Of a DNA stretch of 51,695 nt, positions 42,495 to 51,637 are shown piece after piece. The translations under genes were made by a program, and so were the position numbers. Below the pieces are notes generated by a model that was not told where the DNA came from, did not search any database, and saw only the letters and a list, made by a program, of their open reading frames with translations. The stretch lies in assembly GCA_964553745.1 (NCBI GenBank), contig CAZKLD010000012.1:1-51695 (forward strand). Direction: 5' to 3'. This DNA comes from STC-113 sp964553745. GTDB taxonomy: Bacteria; Patescibacteriota; Gracilibacteria; BD1-5; UBA2023. Numbering within the stretch: the first letter of the stretch is position 1; each line of letters begins with the position of its first letter.

Positions 42495-43178
42495 ATGGAA
42501 AAAATAAATGATCTTTTTCTGGAGTCCTGATTCTACCGCATAGAAAAAAGTTCCTCATATGACATAAGTATCTCGCCTTGAAGCGATGTGGTGATTTTTG
42601 ATGATTGCCCGGAAGCCTCGGATATGAGAATAACCTTATGAGAATCTTCGAATCTGAAATATTTCTGATTTTCGAAGAATGCTAAAAAAACGCTAAAAAT
42701 AAAGCAAGACCATGCAAATAGCAATTGCAGTCTCGCGATTTTGAATCTTGTGAAAGGATGCCGTGCAGATAACAAATCAAGTTCAATTATAAGCGGAAAC
42801 GGATCATCTTCCAGAATCAGCATATTATCGATAATCTGAGAAAACGGCGACATACGCAATGATTCCTCCATAACAGTGACAAGCTGAACGCAAAAATGAA
42901 TCGCAAGCCTGACTCAGGAAAACATACTCATATGAGATTCTGCAAAAGTTTCCTGAGTGCCCGCTCTGTATGTGCATACCGATGATGCTTCCGCTACGCA
43001 TTCTCTGAAAATTGAGAAGATAAAATGAGAAGATCTTTTTTATCTGACTTCCAGATGAATTGACAATTCAAGCGCCTCCGCTATAATGCTCTCAAGTAAG
43101 ATTTTTTCTTTATTTTCGGAATTCGCCGGAAATAAGGATTTTTTATTCGAAGAGCTAGATAATTTTTTAAAAAAATAA
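42495..43178 (+). CDS. sufD: Short SufD-like scaffold protein (227 aa)
   Basis: C-terminal SufBD beta-helix domain only. The diagnostic part is ALYVHTDDASATHSLKIEKI, then LFYLTSRGIDNSSASAIML near the C terminus, matching the conserved His and Arg-Gly-Ile region of SufD. Typical SufD is about 400 residues, so the N-terminal helical domain is missing or very reduced here. It follows the antisense cassette and precedes sufS by 1 bp, indicating cotranscription with it. The plus frame is chosen because it has the SufBD motifs; the overlapping minus-strand frame does not. Confidence 0.88.
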
Positions 43179-43179
43179 A

Positions 43180-44400
43180 ATGAATCCACTTAAAAATGAC
43201 TTTCCCATCTTCAAGAATAATCCTTGAATTGTTTTTTTGGATAACGCTTCAAGCACGCAGAAGCCATCTCACGTGATAAATTGAATCACCCATTTTCTGG
43301 AAAATGATTATGCCAACATCCATAGATGAGCATACATCTTATCGGAGAAATCAGAAATCCTCTATGAGAAATCCAAGGAAAAGGTAAAGGAATTCATCTG
43401 AGCGAAATATATTTCCGAGATAAATTACACCTACAATTCCACATACGCAATGAACATCCTTACGCTTGCGCTCAAAAAATCAGCGATGCTTAAGAAATGA
43501 GACAAGATTCTCCTGTCGATTTCCGAACATCATGCCAATATAGTGCCATGGCTCATACTAAAGGATGAGATCTGAATTGAGATAGAATATGTGAATATAA
43601 CTTCCGATTTCGGACTAGATTTCGAGGATCTTGAAAAAAAACTGACACCTGATGTGAAGGTTGTTTCACTCACTTATGTCTCAAATGTCACAGGGAAGAT
43701 ATCTGATCTCAAAAAAGCATGAGCAATCATTAAATCTAAATCCGAAAACATATTATTCGTGGTAGACTGAAGCCAGGCGGTACCTAATTTCAAAGTAGAT
43801 GTCCAAGAGCTTAAGTGCGATTTTCTAGTATTCACCGGGCACAAGATAATGGCAGAAACTTGAATCGGAGTATTGTACTGAAGAAAGGAATTGCTTAAGG
43901 TGATGAATCCTGGACTGGGATGAGGATGAGCGATAAATTGGGTGAAAGAGCAGGAATATTCTCCTGCATGACTGCCGTTCAGGTTCGAGCCTTGAACGCC
44001 GAACATAACATGAGCCGTCAGCCTTCTTAAGTCTCTAGAATACATCGAGAGCATCTGATGATATTCGAGAATTGAGGAAAATGAGAAAGAGCTCGTCGAA
44101 TATACCCTCGACAAGTTCGCAAAAATCAGCAAAAAAGTAAGACTCCAATGAAGCGCCAGTCCTGAAGATAGGATTGGAATCTTCACCTTTTTCATCGATT
44201 GAGTCCATGCTTGAGATGTGGCCGAATTCATGGCCGAAAGGAATGTGTGCATCCGCGCCGGACACCATTGCACCGAACCGCTAATGAATTACTGCAACAT
44301 CATCGGATCATTCAGAATGAGCTTGTATCTGTATAATGACAAGCAGGATATCGATAAATTCTTTGAGGTTTTGGAAGAATTCACAGACAATCTCAATTAA
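43180..44400 (+). CDS. sufS: Cysteine desulfurase SufS
   Basis: A 406-residue PLP enzyme that removes sulfur from cysteine for SufBCD. The PLP lysine is in FTGHKIMAETGIGVLYG; earlier markers are VFLDNASSTQKP, YNSTYAMN, SEHHANIVPW, and VVDGSQAVPNF with the cofactor Asp and Gln. The catalytic cysteine is in CIRAGHHCTEP near residue 365, on the short-loop class II arrangement typical of SufS. Ends YLYNDKQDIDKFFEVLEE. No SufU/SufE is in the window, so the sulfur-transfer partner is elsewhere or absent. Its terminator lies within the end of the convergent gene. Confidence 0.97.
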
Positions 44401-44406
44401 TCTTAT

Positions 44407-44859
44407 CTAGACAAACTTATACATTAAAATCCCTGCAGATGTAGCCACATTCAGGGATTGTTTTTTTCACATCATCGGTATCTCTACTGCGATATCAGCC
44501 AAATCGATTATTTTCCTGTTCACTCATTCTATCTCATTTCATAGCACGATGCATATATTTCACCCGATTTTTCCAAGTTCCCTTATATCGATGCTTTTTT
44601 CGGATTGCTCTAGGACGATAATTTTAAATCAGGAATTTTTCAGTTCATTGATTATCCCCACAGGATCGTCGTAATACTCCCAATCGACATATTCTTCCGC
44701 TCAGATTGCAGTCTTGCTAATATCCTTCCTTGGAGGCGTAGGAGTGAATCAGGTGAGGATTATCTTATTGAATCCAGCTCAATCGCAGGTCCTCATTATA
44801 GCTCAAACATTCAAGCAAGATCTGATACTGTCGAGAAGCACGTATTTGTTATTTTTCAT
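44407..44859 (-). CDS. SpoU/TrmH-family RNA 2'-O-methyltransferase
   Basis: A 150-residue SPOUT-knot enzyme without an N-terminal RNA-binding extension. The motif order is clear: SIRSCLNVGAIMRTCDGAGF (motif 1 with the Arg), CIVLGNEIEGVNRKIID (motif 2) and VEIPMMGKKQSLNVATSAGI (motif 3, SAM knot). It methylates ribose in tRNA or rRNA; which one cannot be told. The terminator of convergent sufS (44428-44467) lies inside its last codons. Short length is like stand-alone TrmL or small SpoU proteins. Confidence 0.93.
44428..44467 (+). terminator. suf cluster terminator
   Basis: AATCCCTG, 16-base loop, CAGGGATTG followed by seven T. It overlaps the coding end of the convergent SpoU-family gene. 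Confidence 0.8.
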
Positions 44860-44887
44860 TTGACAAAAAATTGATATTAATTACAGT
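44860..44887 (+). promoter_or_regulatory. Promoter of the 45-kb two-gene cassette
   Basis: TTGACA, 16 bp, TACAGT, directly adjacent to the divergent SpoU-family ATG. The leader (about 95 nt) includes a small palindrome AGGACT-TC-AGTCCT at 44921-44936. Confidence 0.55.
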
Positions 44888-44989
44888 AAAAAATACTGCT
44901 AACGCACGCAAATAAAAAAGGAGGACTTCAGTCCTTTCTTGTTCACCCATTATAATGATTCTGTCCATAAATCAAATTGGAGAGGTAAT

Positions 44990-45151
44990 TTGAAAAAGGT
45001 TCTTGAAATTGAATCGCAGCTTATGGAGCTGCGATATGCAGCACTCATGGAATCATCAGTCAAACCATTCAATGCAGTCATGAAAGGAGAGAACGGATTA
45101 TGGAAAAGATTATTGAAGCAATTATCATCATGGTTGCACTGTTGGCGATAG
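44990..45151 (+). CDS. Small protein of a two-gene cassette (53 aa, TTG start)
   Basis: A 54-codon frame starting with TTG after a good Shine-Dalgarno (GGAGAGG, 5-6 bp away). Amphipathic, with KKVLEIESQLMELRYAALME forming a likely helix and a basic/Trp-rich end (GLWKRLLKQLSSWLHCWR). Both glycines are GGN. Its last 52 bp overlap the start of the next small gene in another frame, implying coupling. Possible, but not certain, as overlapping coding is harder to prove; the TTG start and overlap reduce confidence. Confidence 0.5.
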   Translation: MKKVLEIESQLMELRYAALMESSVKPFNAVMKGENGLWKRLLKQLSSWLHCWR

Positions 45152-45285
45152 CCCGTTATTTCAGAGGCGGCAGAATGCCGAACGTCGATGAAGATACCGG
45201 TCTCGACCACCATCCGATTCCGACACAGGAAGAGATGGACAATCTCGGGGAAAAGTACAATTTCACCGAAGAACGGGAATTCTAG
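45100..45285 (+). CDS. Small single-pass membrane protein (61 aa)
   Basis: MEKIIEAIIIMVALLAIARY is one transmembrane helix with a basic flank (RYFRGGRM), followed by an acidic ~35-residue tail. The start is set by AAGGAGAG upstream of ATG, inside the preceding overlapping frame. All four glycines are GGN. It ends in TAG before a GC-rich terminator. Unknown function; paired with the overlapping 53-residue frame. Confidence 0.7.
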   Translation: MEKIIEAIIIMVALLAIARYFRGGRMPNVDEDTGLDHHPIPTQEEMDNLGEKYNFTEEREF

Positions 45286-45307
45286 GGAGACAAGAGGACA
45301 GCAAGAA

Positions 45308-45332
45308 AAAAGGCGCCAATATGGCGCCTTTT
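45308..45332. terminator. Bidirectional terminator
   Basis: AAAAGGCGCC-AATAT-GGCGCCTTTT, serving the rightward small-gene cassette and the leftward dnaJ-like gene. Confidence 0.88.
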
Positions 45333-45349
45333 CTTTTTGATATAAGATT

Positions 45350-46048
45350 CTACAATCTGTATTTTATGCTTTCTAGCAGGATCTTCACATCATCTGGAAT
45401 ATTTTTCGGCATCTTCGCATCCACGATAATGTACATATCTCCTGTTTTTCATTCGCTCTTCCTTCATTTTTCTTTGATCTTGAATTTGGTTCAAGGTTTC
45501 GTTCATTCTGGAATCTTCAATTTAAGATTCTCCCCGTAGACAGTCTCAATATTAAGCTTCGTCCCTAGAATCAGGTCAAAAACCGGAACTTCGTATGTTT
45601 TTACAACATCTAGTTTAGGAGCTTCTCTCTCCGCCTGTGCAGTCTGAGAGTAAGTTTCCCTTCAAAAAGGATTGGAGCTTGTCTTTCTTCCCCTGGAGCC
45701 TCAGGCTGAATCTCAGAATAAATCCGAGAAATCAAAGCTTTGCGAAGAGAAACTGTTTCCTCATGAAGAAAAATTCCCGAAAATATCCTCAAATCAAGAG
45801 AATCATTGTCAAGAGCCTCAGAAATTCGCTCATCTGGATCCGAAAGTGTCATATTGCTGGCGCTTTTTAGAATCCTTTAGGGTTTCATAGGCTTCATTTA
45901 TCTCTTTGAATTTCTCCTCGGCTTTTTTATCTCATTTGTGCTTATCGGGATGCCATTCCATCGCTTTTTTGCGGTAAGCTTTCTTAATTTCCGCTTCGCT
46001 GGATTTCTTGTCTATTCACAGAATGTCATAATAATCCTTATTGGCCAT
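45350..46048 (-). CDS. DnaJ/CbpA-like J-domain cochaperone (232 aa)
   Basis: J domain at residues 1-70 with the HPD motif (His33-Asp35), then a Gly/Phe-rich linker rich in TGA glycines (FGGSGQGFSGFEDIFG), then a single C-terminal substrate-binding region (VPVFDLILGTKLNIETVYGE, LKIPEGTKPGTKFKIKEKG). No CxxCxGxG zinc fingers, so it is CbpA-like rather than classical DnaJ, and shorter than the ~300 residues usual for CbpA. Stimulates DnaK. It overlaps the stop of the upstream pilin-like gene by 11 bp, an unexpected pairing. Confidence 0.93.
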
Positions 46049-46715
46049 AATTGCTGCTATTTAAAAAAACTCAAAATTTATCGTAATCTATCGGCATGCT
46101 TCGCTCTTTGTAATTTTCAACTTCAATATTCCGCTTGAATCTGCTCCATGTCGAATAATCCTGGTACAGCGCGTAGTTCGAGATGGGAGGCAAGAGATTT
46201 GTGCTGCCTCTATAAATCATAAAATCTGCGGTTCAGCCTAGAGATCGAATTCATATTATATTGAAATCCTCACTTACATCAAGTTCTATATTTCAAGTTG
46301 TAAGTATTATTCACGAATCATAGATAGAGGCTGAGGCTCATGCTCCAGAGCCGAATGATATCACCTCAAATCTGATAGGTCATCATGAAATAATGGCTCC
46401 CGTAAGAGAAGATGCTCATCATGTGCTGCTGACCAGGTATTCCGCAGCCTCACACGATCAAAGGCTTTTACTGAAGGAATTACCGTCGAAATCTATAGAT
46501 TTAAGCGAATGCCTTCAGACTTTGACGTTTGCTGAAGGCAAGGTTTTCAATTTTGACAATGCCTCATCGATGGAAATCTGAGAATCCAATTTCTCTCATT
46601 CAGCCTCAGAAATCTTGGCAAAATTAAGGAAGCTTCATTGATAAACGACGAAAAAAGACACTATGAATAGTGACACGAACATTGTCCATATGAGTATCGA
46701 ACCCCTGTTTTTCAT
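46038..46715 (-). CDS. Minor-pilin-like membrane protein (225 aa)
   Basis: MKNRGSILIWTMFVSLFIVS: short basic head, Gly, then one hydrophobic helix (residues 6-26), resembling PilX/PilV-type minor pilins, although the canonical Glu5 is absent. The exterior part has a Ser/Gly-rich beta region (RFEVISFGSGAGASASIYDS). TGA glycines are frequent. Its stop lies 11 bp inside the dnaJ-like gene, so the two are translationally linked. Could be a pseudopilin of the same apparatus that handles the prepilin-like proteins at 29-36 kb; that is inference. Confidence 0.65.
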
Positions 46716-46783
46716 AAATTGCTGTAAAATCGAGTGACATTATATCAAAAAATAATACAATACAAATACTAATAAGAATTCAT

Positions 46784-48643
46784 ATGTCCAAAAAAATTGA
46801 ACAGATATTAAAAGATTTATCAGGGAATCCTTGAGTGTATATAATGAAAAACACTTCAGGGAATATCATGTATGTCTGAAAATCAGTAAACCTGAAATCC
46901 CGAGTAAATTCTTATTTCAACTGAAAATCAAAATTGAATTTTGCGAAACAGAATATGGTGTCGCAGATTGCCGACATAGATACGATTGAGACCAAAAATG
47001 AGATAGAAGCGCTTGTACTTGAGACTAATCTCATCAAGAGGCACAGGCCGAAATACAATATCCTGATGAAAGACGACAAGAATCTCGTCTATATAAAGAT
47101 AACTGATGACCCTATTCCAGAAGTGATAAAAACAAGAATCAGGACATCATCTTGAGAATATTTCTGACCGTATCCTTCTACTACGAACGTGACCAATGTC
47201 ATAGAAGTCCTCAAAAAGATCTTCAAAGTCCGCAATTGCCATATCAGATTCGAGAATGACGAGAAAGGCATGACCAAAATCAGGCTTAAGAGCTGAATAA
47301 GGAGCATTCCATGCATGGACTATTATATCGGGCTTTGCGATGCCCCATGCAAGGAAGACGTAGAAGCAGTGAAAAGATATAATGATAACATAGCGAATCT
47401 GAGGAGCTTCCTCAAATGAAATATCTCTTGAGTCCTGCAAAACCTAGAAGCCAAGATGCAAGAGAAAGCGAGATTGCTCGAATATGAGGAAGCATCCAAA
47501 ATCCGAGATCAGATAAAGAGCATCAAGGAAATCCAAGAGAAGCAATTGGCCAGAGACAGCATCCCCTGAAACAATGATGTTATAGTGAAAATCGAAAAAT
47601 ACGGCAATATCTACATCTGAATAACTGAAATCAGGAATTGAGAGATAAGCTCCATCGTATCGACGAAAATAGAAAATAAGCTAGAGGAGGACCCAGTATC
47701 CGTCTTTGAGCAATATCTGCAGAATAAGTATGTCTGAGAGGATGTGGAAGGCATCGATTCTATCAATCTGACCATCATCGCCAGCGAAATCCCTAAGGAC
47801 AAGATACTCCTAAAGTACTTCAAAGAGAACAGGATAAAGATGGAGGCCCCCTCCATCTGACCTAAATTGAATATACTCAATTTTACCAGGAACAATCTTC
47901 TGAATTTCGCATATAAGGAAGAGTTGGCGCAGATTAGCAAGAGGACACTCACAAGGCAGACCCAGAACAATATCCTGAAAACACTGTCCTACAAAGAGAA
48001 GAAAGACGGAGATATCGTATTCGAATGCTATGATATTTCACATCTGGGATGAACCAATACGGTCGCGTCGAGAAGTGTCATAGTCAATGGAAAGACAGAG
48101 TCCTCAAAGTACAAGAAATACAAGCTTTCTACTATTAAAGAATGAGAGATAGACGATTTCAAATCAATGGAAGAGATCCTGACACGCAGGTTCCAAGAAG
48201 CCCAGAAGCTCAACAATTGGCCCGATCTCATTATCATAGACTGATGAAAAGGGCAGCTTAGCTCGGCGCTGAAGGCGATATCTCCCGACCCATCGTTCCC
48301 TATCCCAAACATATGCTCAATCGCAAAAAGAGAAGAGGAAGTCTTCGTTCCATCCCAATACTTGCCGATAATTTTCGAAAAATGAACTCCCGAGCTGTCG
48401 CTGCTTCAGAAGATCAGAGATGAAGCTCATAGGTTTGCCATCAATTTCAACAGGCAAAAGAGAATCAAGGAGATGAAGCGGAATATCCTGGAAGAGATAC
48501 CGGGATTCTGACCAAAGACTCGGCAAAAGCTCCTAAAAGCAACTTGAAATGTCGACAACATAGCGAATCTCAGCAAGGATGAACTCGCAAAAATCCTCAA
48601 TAAGACACAGATAGAGAAGCTTGAAGAATATTGAATAATTTAA
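46784..48643 (+). CDS. uvrC: Excinuclease ABC subunit C
   Basis: A 619-residue nucleotide-excision repair endonuclease. GIY-YIG domain at residues ~14-95 (GVYIMKNTSGNIMYVGKSVN), UVR coiled-coil (EEASKIRDQIKSIKEIQEK), Cys-rich region (CDAPCKED), RNase H-like UvrC domain with FECYDISHLGGTNTV and LIIIDGGKGQLSSALKAI, and C-terminal helix-hairpin-helix (LEEIPGFGPKTRQKLLKATG, EEYGII). TGA encodes glycines in GIY-YIG (G-V-Y, V-G-K), in IIDGGKGQ and in the HhH. Cuts on both sides of lesions after UvrAB recognition. Ends before a strong palindromic terminator. Confidence 0.98.
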
Positions 48644-48675
48644 AAAAATCCCACAGGCATGCCTGTGGGATTTTT
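48644..48675. terminator. Terminator after uvrC
   Basis: AAAAATCCCACAGGC-AT-GCCTGTGGGATTTTT, bidirectional, shared with the convergent gene at 48686. Confidence 0.92.
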
Positions 48676-48685
48676 CATCAATATA

Positions 48686-49246
48686 TTATTTTGATAGTAT
48701 TTCACTTAACCCTGAAAGTATCTTCCGCTTATTCTTATCGGTTGTCTCTTTTTTCAGCTCAGCGATTATCGGCTCTACCATTGAGATGAATTCCTTCAAA
48801 AAATCAATCGTGGTTATCTCTTCTTTATAGTCATATCAATCGAGAATAGGCGCGAGAACCTTTTCCCTGAAGAAATCTGATATCTGAGGCTCGTATTTTT
48901 TTGACAGCTCCAGCGATTTTTTCCAGTGCTCGGCTCATAATCCCGACTCTCATTTCTTGTTATAATACAATCCCATTTCATAATTCGCATCCTTGTCGTT
49001 TTTGAGAGGCTCGAATGTCTCTACGATATCATTTCACCTGATAGGATTATCATCCTGATTCTCAAGATCCCTTCTTATTTTTTCCTTAAGAAGGGCAATC
49101 TGAGTCAGAGTTTTTTCTTTACGCTTAAGAAGCTCGAATGTTTTTTCTGCTTGTTTTTTTCTTTCTTGCGATACTTCGTGTTCCTGGACGAAGAAATCCT
49201 CAGTCAATCAGGATGATGAATCATGGAATTGTTTCAAGGCGGCCAT
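48686..49246 (-). CDS. Coiled-coil/TPR-like protein (186 aa), paralogue of 49691 gene
   Basis: Helical, charged protein. The N-terminal half is coiled coil (SQERKKQAEKTFELLKRKEK), the C half contains a TPR/Sel1-like unit (YEMGLYYNKKGESGLGAEHW, KKSLELSKKYEPQISDFFRE). It is clearly related to the 188-residue protein two genes upstream: LLKEKI and GLYY...LKKSL...EPI are in the same order. No signal peptide. Unrecognised family. Last gene of the leftward four-gene operon. Confidence 0.75.
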
Positions 49247-49264
49247 AGTTAGGTTAATTCGATG

Positions 49265-49621
49265 CTAAAATATTATATCTTCCACATCTTTTAACTCTTC
49301 TCTTTTTTCCGCTTCCTCTTTTTCCTTCAGCGCCCTGGATTTCTCATCATCAATATCCTTGATGAGCCTATCGACAAGGATTCAATGTTCCTGCAGATAT
49401 CACGAATGATGTTGAAAAATCTTGAGATTAAGCTCTACAAGACTGACCCTCATTAATCGGAGATCTTCTCATTCAAGAATCGAAAACCTCTGAAGCAATT
49501 CATCTTTCAGACTTAGATTGTCCGCAAATATCTTTTCGACTATCGCCTCATTTGAAAAATTCTCTATCTCATCAGGATAGAAATACTTATATTCTACAAC
49601 ATCCGCAAAATCAAACATCAT
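49265..49621 (-). CDS. Acidic helical protein (118 aa)
   Basis: MMFDFADVVEYKYFYPDEIE begins a mostly helical, Glu/Lys-rich protein with no signal or membrane segment. Three TGA glycines. Ends in TAG 18 bp before the next gene. Two ATG codons in tandem; either could be the start. Unrecognised. It is in the same operon as three helical neighbours, suggesting a complex. Confidence 0.7.
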
Positions 49622-49690
49622 GATGCTTTAATGATAACGTATCCATTGTAGCATAAATGTGAAGATAGGGCAAATAACAAGCCCTATTTC

Positions 49691-50257
49691 TTAAAATTCC
49701 TTATTATCGAGAAAATCCAGCATCTTCTTTATTCTGGTTCTCTCCTCTTCTGATATGTCTCGATGGCACTCCTCTAGAAGAAGTTCCTTAGTGAAGAAAT
49801 CCAATTTTTTGACAAGATACAATACATCCAAATCCGAGAACACGTCTTTTCATTCCCTTAGAGGATATATAAGCAAGTAATTGAAGAATTCCCTGATCGG
49901 TTCATGGAATTGTTTTGACTTAAGCAGACTTTTTTTGAGGTAAGCTGCCCCTTTTACCGCATCTTTGCGAGTCAGATAATAGAGTCACAGTTGGAGATTC
50001 GCCTCAGCATCGGTATTTATCTCACTATAAATCTTCTGCATCTCTTCTTCCACCTTCGCTTTGTCAGCCATTTTCTTTGCCAAGGAAATCTTTTCCTTCA
50101 ACAGATCGATCTTCACGAGCGTCATCTCCTTATGCTTAAAAAGCTCATAATTCTTATGGGCTTCCTCGGACAATGTCTTCTTGTCAGTACCTTTCTGCTC
50201 CAGGACATTTTCCGATAATCAGGAATTCGCATCTTTAATTACGATTGTATCTGGCAT
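49691..50257 (-). CDS. Coiled-coil/TPR-like protein (188 aa), paralogue of 48686 gene
   Basis: Long helix with alternating charges (LFKHKEMTLVKIDLLKEKIS, KMADKAKVEEEMQKIYSEIN), followed by a TPR-like pair (LQLGLYYLTRKDAVKGAAYL, KKSLLKSKQFHEPIREFFNY). Shares layout and several phrases with the gene at 48686; the two probably arose by duplication. No recognised name. Starts 21 bp after the 137-residue gene. Confidence 0.75.
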
Positions 50258-50278
50258 ATATTTTGTTTTTATCTTTAA

Positions 50279-50692
50279 TTATTTTGAAGCTTCAGCCATT
50301 TCTTTGCGTTTTTTAGCTATATTTTCAGCTATCTTTGTAGCTCATCTTTCCAATTCTCAAGGCTCTTCAGATGGTTTTTGTGCGACTTTCGGCTGTGCGT
50401 TTCCAGATTCATGAACTCATGCATATATTCAGGCATCGGCTAGGAAATCGGTCTTGAATGAGTCTACTTGAGCTGGATATGCTGCCTTATTCTGCTCGTA
50501 TTGCTTTTTGAAATTTGTAAATTTCGGCTCAAATGCCTTAAGGTCTGAAGGTTTCATATTCCAGATCTTATTCCTTAGCTTATCAGCCTTCAATCCCAGA
50601 GAATCTATGAAGTTGAGCATTTCCTTTTTCTTTGATTCAGTCTCAGGAGTGGACATTCAAACAGTTTCCTTAATAGAATTAAGCAGTGACAT
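50279..50692 (-). CDS. Small helical protein (137 aa), first gene of the operon
   Basis: Starts MSLLNSIKETVGMSTPETES; TGA encodes Gly12 in ETVG. Residues 25-85 are charged helix (NFIDSLGLKADKLRNKIWNM, KAFEPKFTNFKKQYEQNKAA), the rest a Pro/Glu/Lys-rich tail. No signal peptide. Unrecognised. An in-frame ATG 12 codons later is an alternative start. Its operon partners are helical, too. Confidence 0.7.
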
Positions 50693-50926
50693 AAGCGTAT
50701 AGATTAATTATTAAACATTGGAAGTATATGGAATAATGATGAAGATTCAATATTTTCTCTTCTTCTATACGACAGTTTCTCATAATTTGATGGTTTTGTC
50801 AAAAACATTTTAAAGATATTCCTGCCGTTCTTTTCAAATTGAACAGTTTCTATAAATTCATAATTTATTTTATGAACTCTTAATGTCCAAGTTGAGAATA
50901 TTCACGCAACCTTCACATTCCCTCTA

Positions 50927-50955
50927 TTGACAATTCACACAACTTTGATTAAAAT
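50927..50955 (+). promoter_or_regulatory. Promoter of the 131-aa gene
   Basis: TTGACA, 17 bp, TAAAAT. The predicted start is within about 15 nt of the ATG at 50976, giving an almost leaderless message. The rest of 50693-50926 is AT-rich and shows nothing else. Confidence 0.55.
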
Positions 50956-50975
50956 ACAGACACTTAAATCGATTA

Positions 50976-51371
50976 ATGTCTATTATGACATCATTAACAC
51001 ACTGAGGACAACTTGCATTTGATTTCCAGATAACTCCCACAAAAGAAAAAGCTTACGAAGAGAAGCAGAATTTTCATTTTCATCCAGCAGACTCAACAAT
51101 ACTTAAAAACGTCTTTTCGCTCAAAGTAGTCTATAGCTCAAGAAGCTATATTTTGAAGTGAAAATACAGGATTGCAACCATAAGAGCATTCTGAGACATG
51201 GAAGACAACATAAAAACAATCTGATTCGTGGATCTCGAAAAGGTCTTGGCATACAGATGATTCCTCTATTCAACAGCATTCCTGTCAAAGCATGAAATGC
51301 TAAGATTAAGGAAAGTCGCCGAGAAGATTTTATCCAATCCAGAGTACAACCAGAATCTAGCAGAACACTAA
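50976..51371 (+). CDS. Unrecognised small protein (131 aa)
   Basis: Begins MSIMTSLTHGGQLAFDFQIT and contains LKNVFSLKVVYSSRSYILKG, GFVDLEKVLAYRG and a basic helix LSKHEMLRLRKVAEKILSNP. No cysteine, membrane segment or signal peptide. TGA glycines at five positions. It ends 18 bp before a terminator, so it is monocistronic. The family is not recognised. Confidence 0.72.
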
Positions 51372-51388
51372 AAATAAAAGATAATTTG

Positions 51389-51416
51389 AAAAAACCTTGA
51401 TTTCCAAGGTTTTTTC
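51389..51416 (+). terminator. Terminator
   Basis: AAAAAACCTTG-ATTTC-CAAGGTTTTTT, 17 bp after the 131-residue gene. Confidence 0.88.
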
Positions 51417-51462
51417 CATATTTTAGTTCCGCTTAAGTTATCAACTTATAAATTACTTTAAC

Positions 51463-51490
51463 TTGTAATTTCTAACTTATAACTTATAAT
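51463..51490 (+). promoter_or_regulatory. Promoter of tRNA-Arg
   Basis: TTGTAA, 16 bp, TATAAT; the -10 box is 13 bp before the mature 5' end of the tRNA. Confidence 0.5.
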
Positions 51491-51503
51491 TTCCAACAGG
51501 TAC

Positions 51504-51578
51504 GCCCCCGTAGTTCAATGGATAGAACAAGCCTCTCCTAAGGGTTAGATATAGGTTCGATTCCTGTCAGGGGTACCA
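51504..51578 (+). tRNA. tRNA-Arg (anticodon CCU)
   Basis: 75 nt with encoded CCA. The D arm is GTTC-AATGGATA-GAAC, the anticodon loop CTCCTAA gives CCU (decodes AGG), the T arm is ATAGG-TTCGATT-CCTGT. The acceptor stem pairs GCCCCCG with CAGGGGT, with a G1-U72 wobble and a C6-A67 mismatch. CCU fits a lineage in which AGG/AGA dominate arginine coding. No tRNA-Gly(UCA), which code 25 needs, is in this window. Confidence 0.92.
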
Positions 51579-51583
51579 ATGTA

Positions 51584-51628
51584 AAACAAGAAAGTACTCC
51601 ACTTGAAAAAGTGGAGTACTTTTGTTTT
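51584..51628 (+). terminator. Strong terminator after tRNA-Arg
   Basis: Stem AAAGTACTCCACTT with loop GAAA and its complement, flanked by AAAAC...GTTTT; about 14-20 bp long. Confidence 0.9.
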
Positions 51629-51637
51629 GCATGGAAT

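Noticed and set aside
42533..42871. Minus-strand 112-codon frame in the sufD region
   Set aside because: The plus strand encodes SufD motifs over the same bases; the minus frame has no family match and is a shadow.
36563..48643. Apparent pseudogenes (gatA, xthA, sufB, uvrC broken by many TGAs)
   Set aside because: All TGAs are in frame at glycine positions and no TAA/TAG or frameshift occurs, so the genes are intact under code 25.
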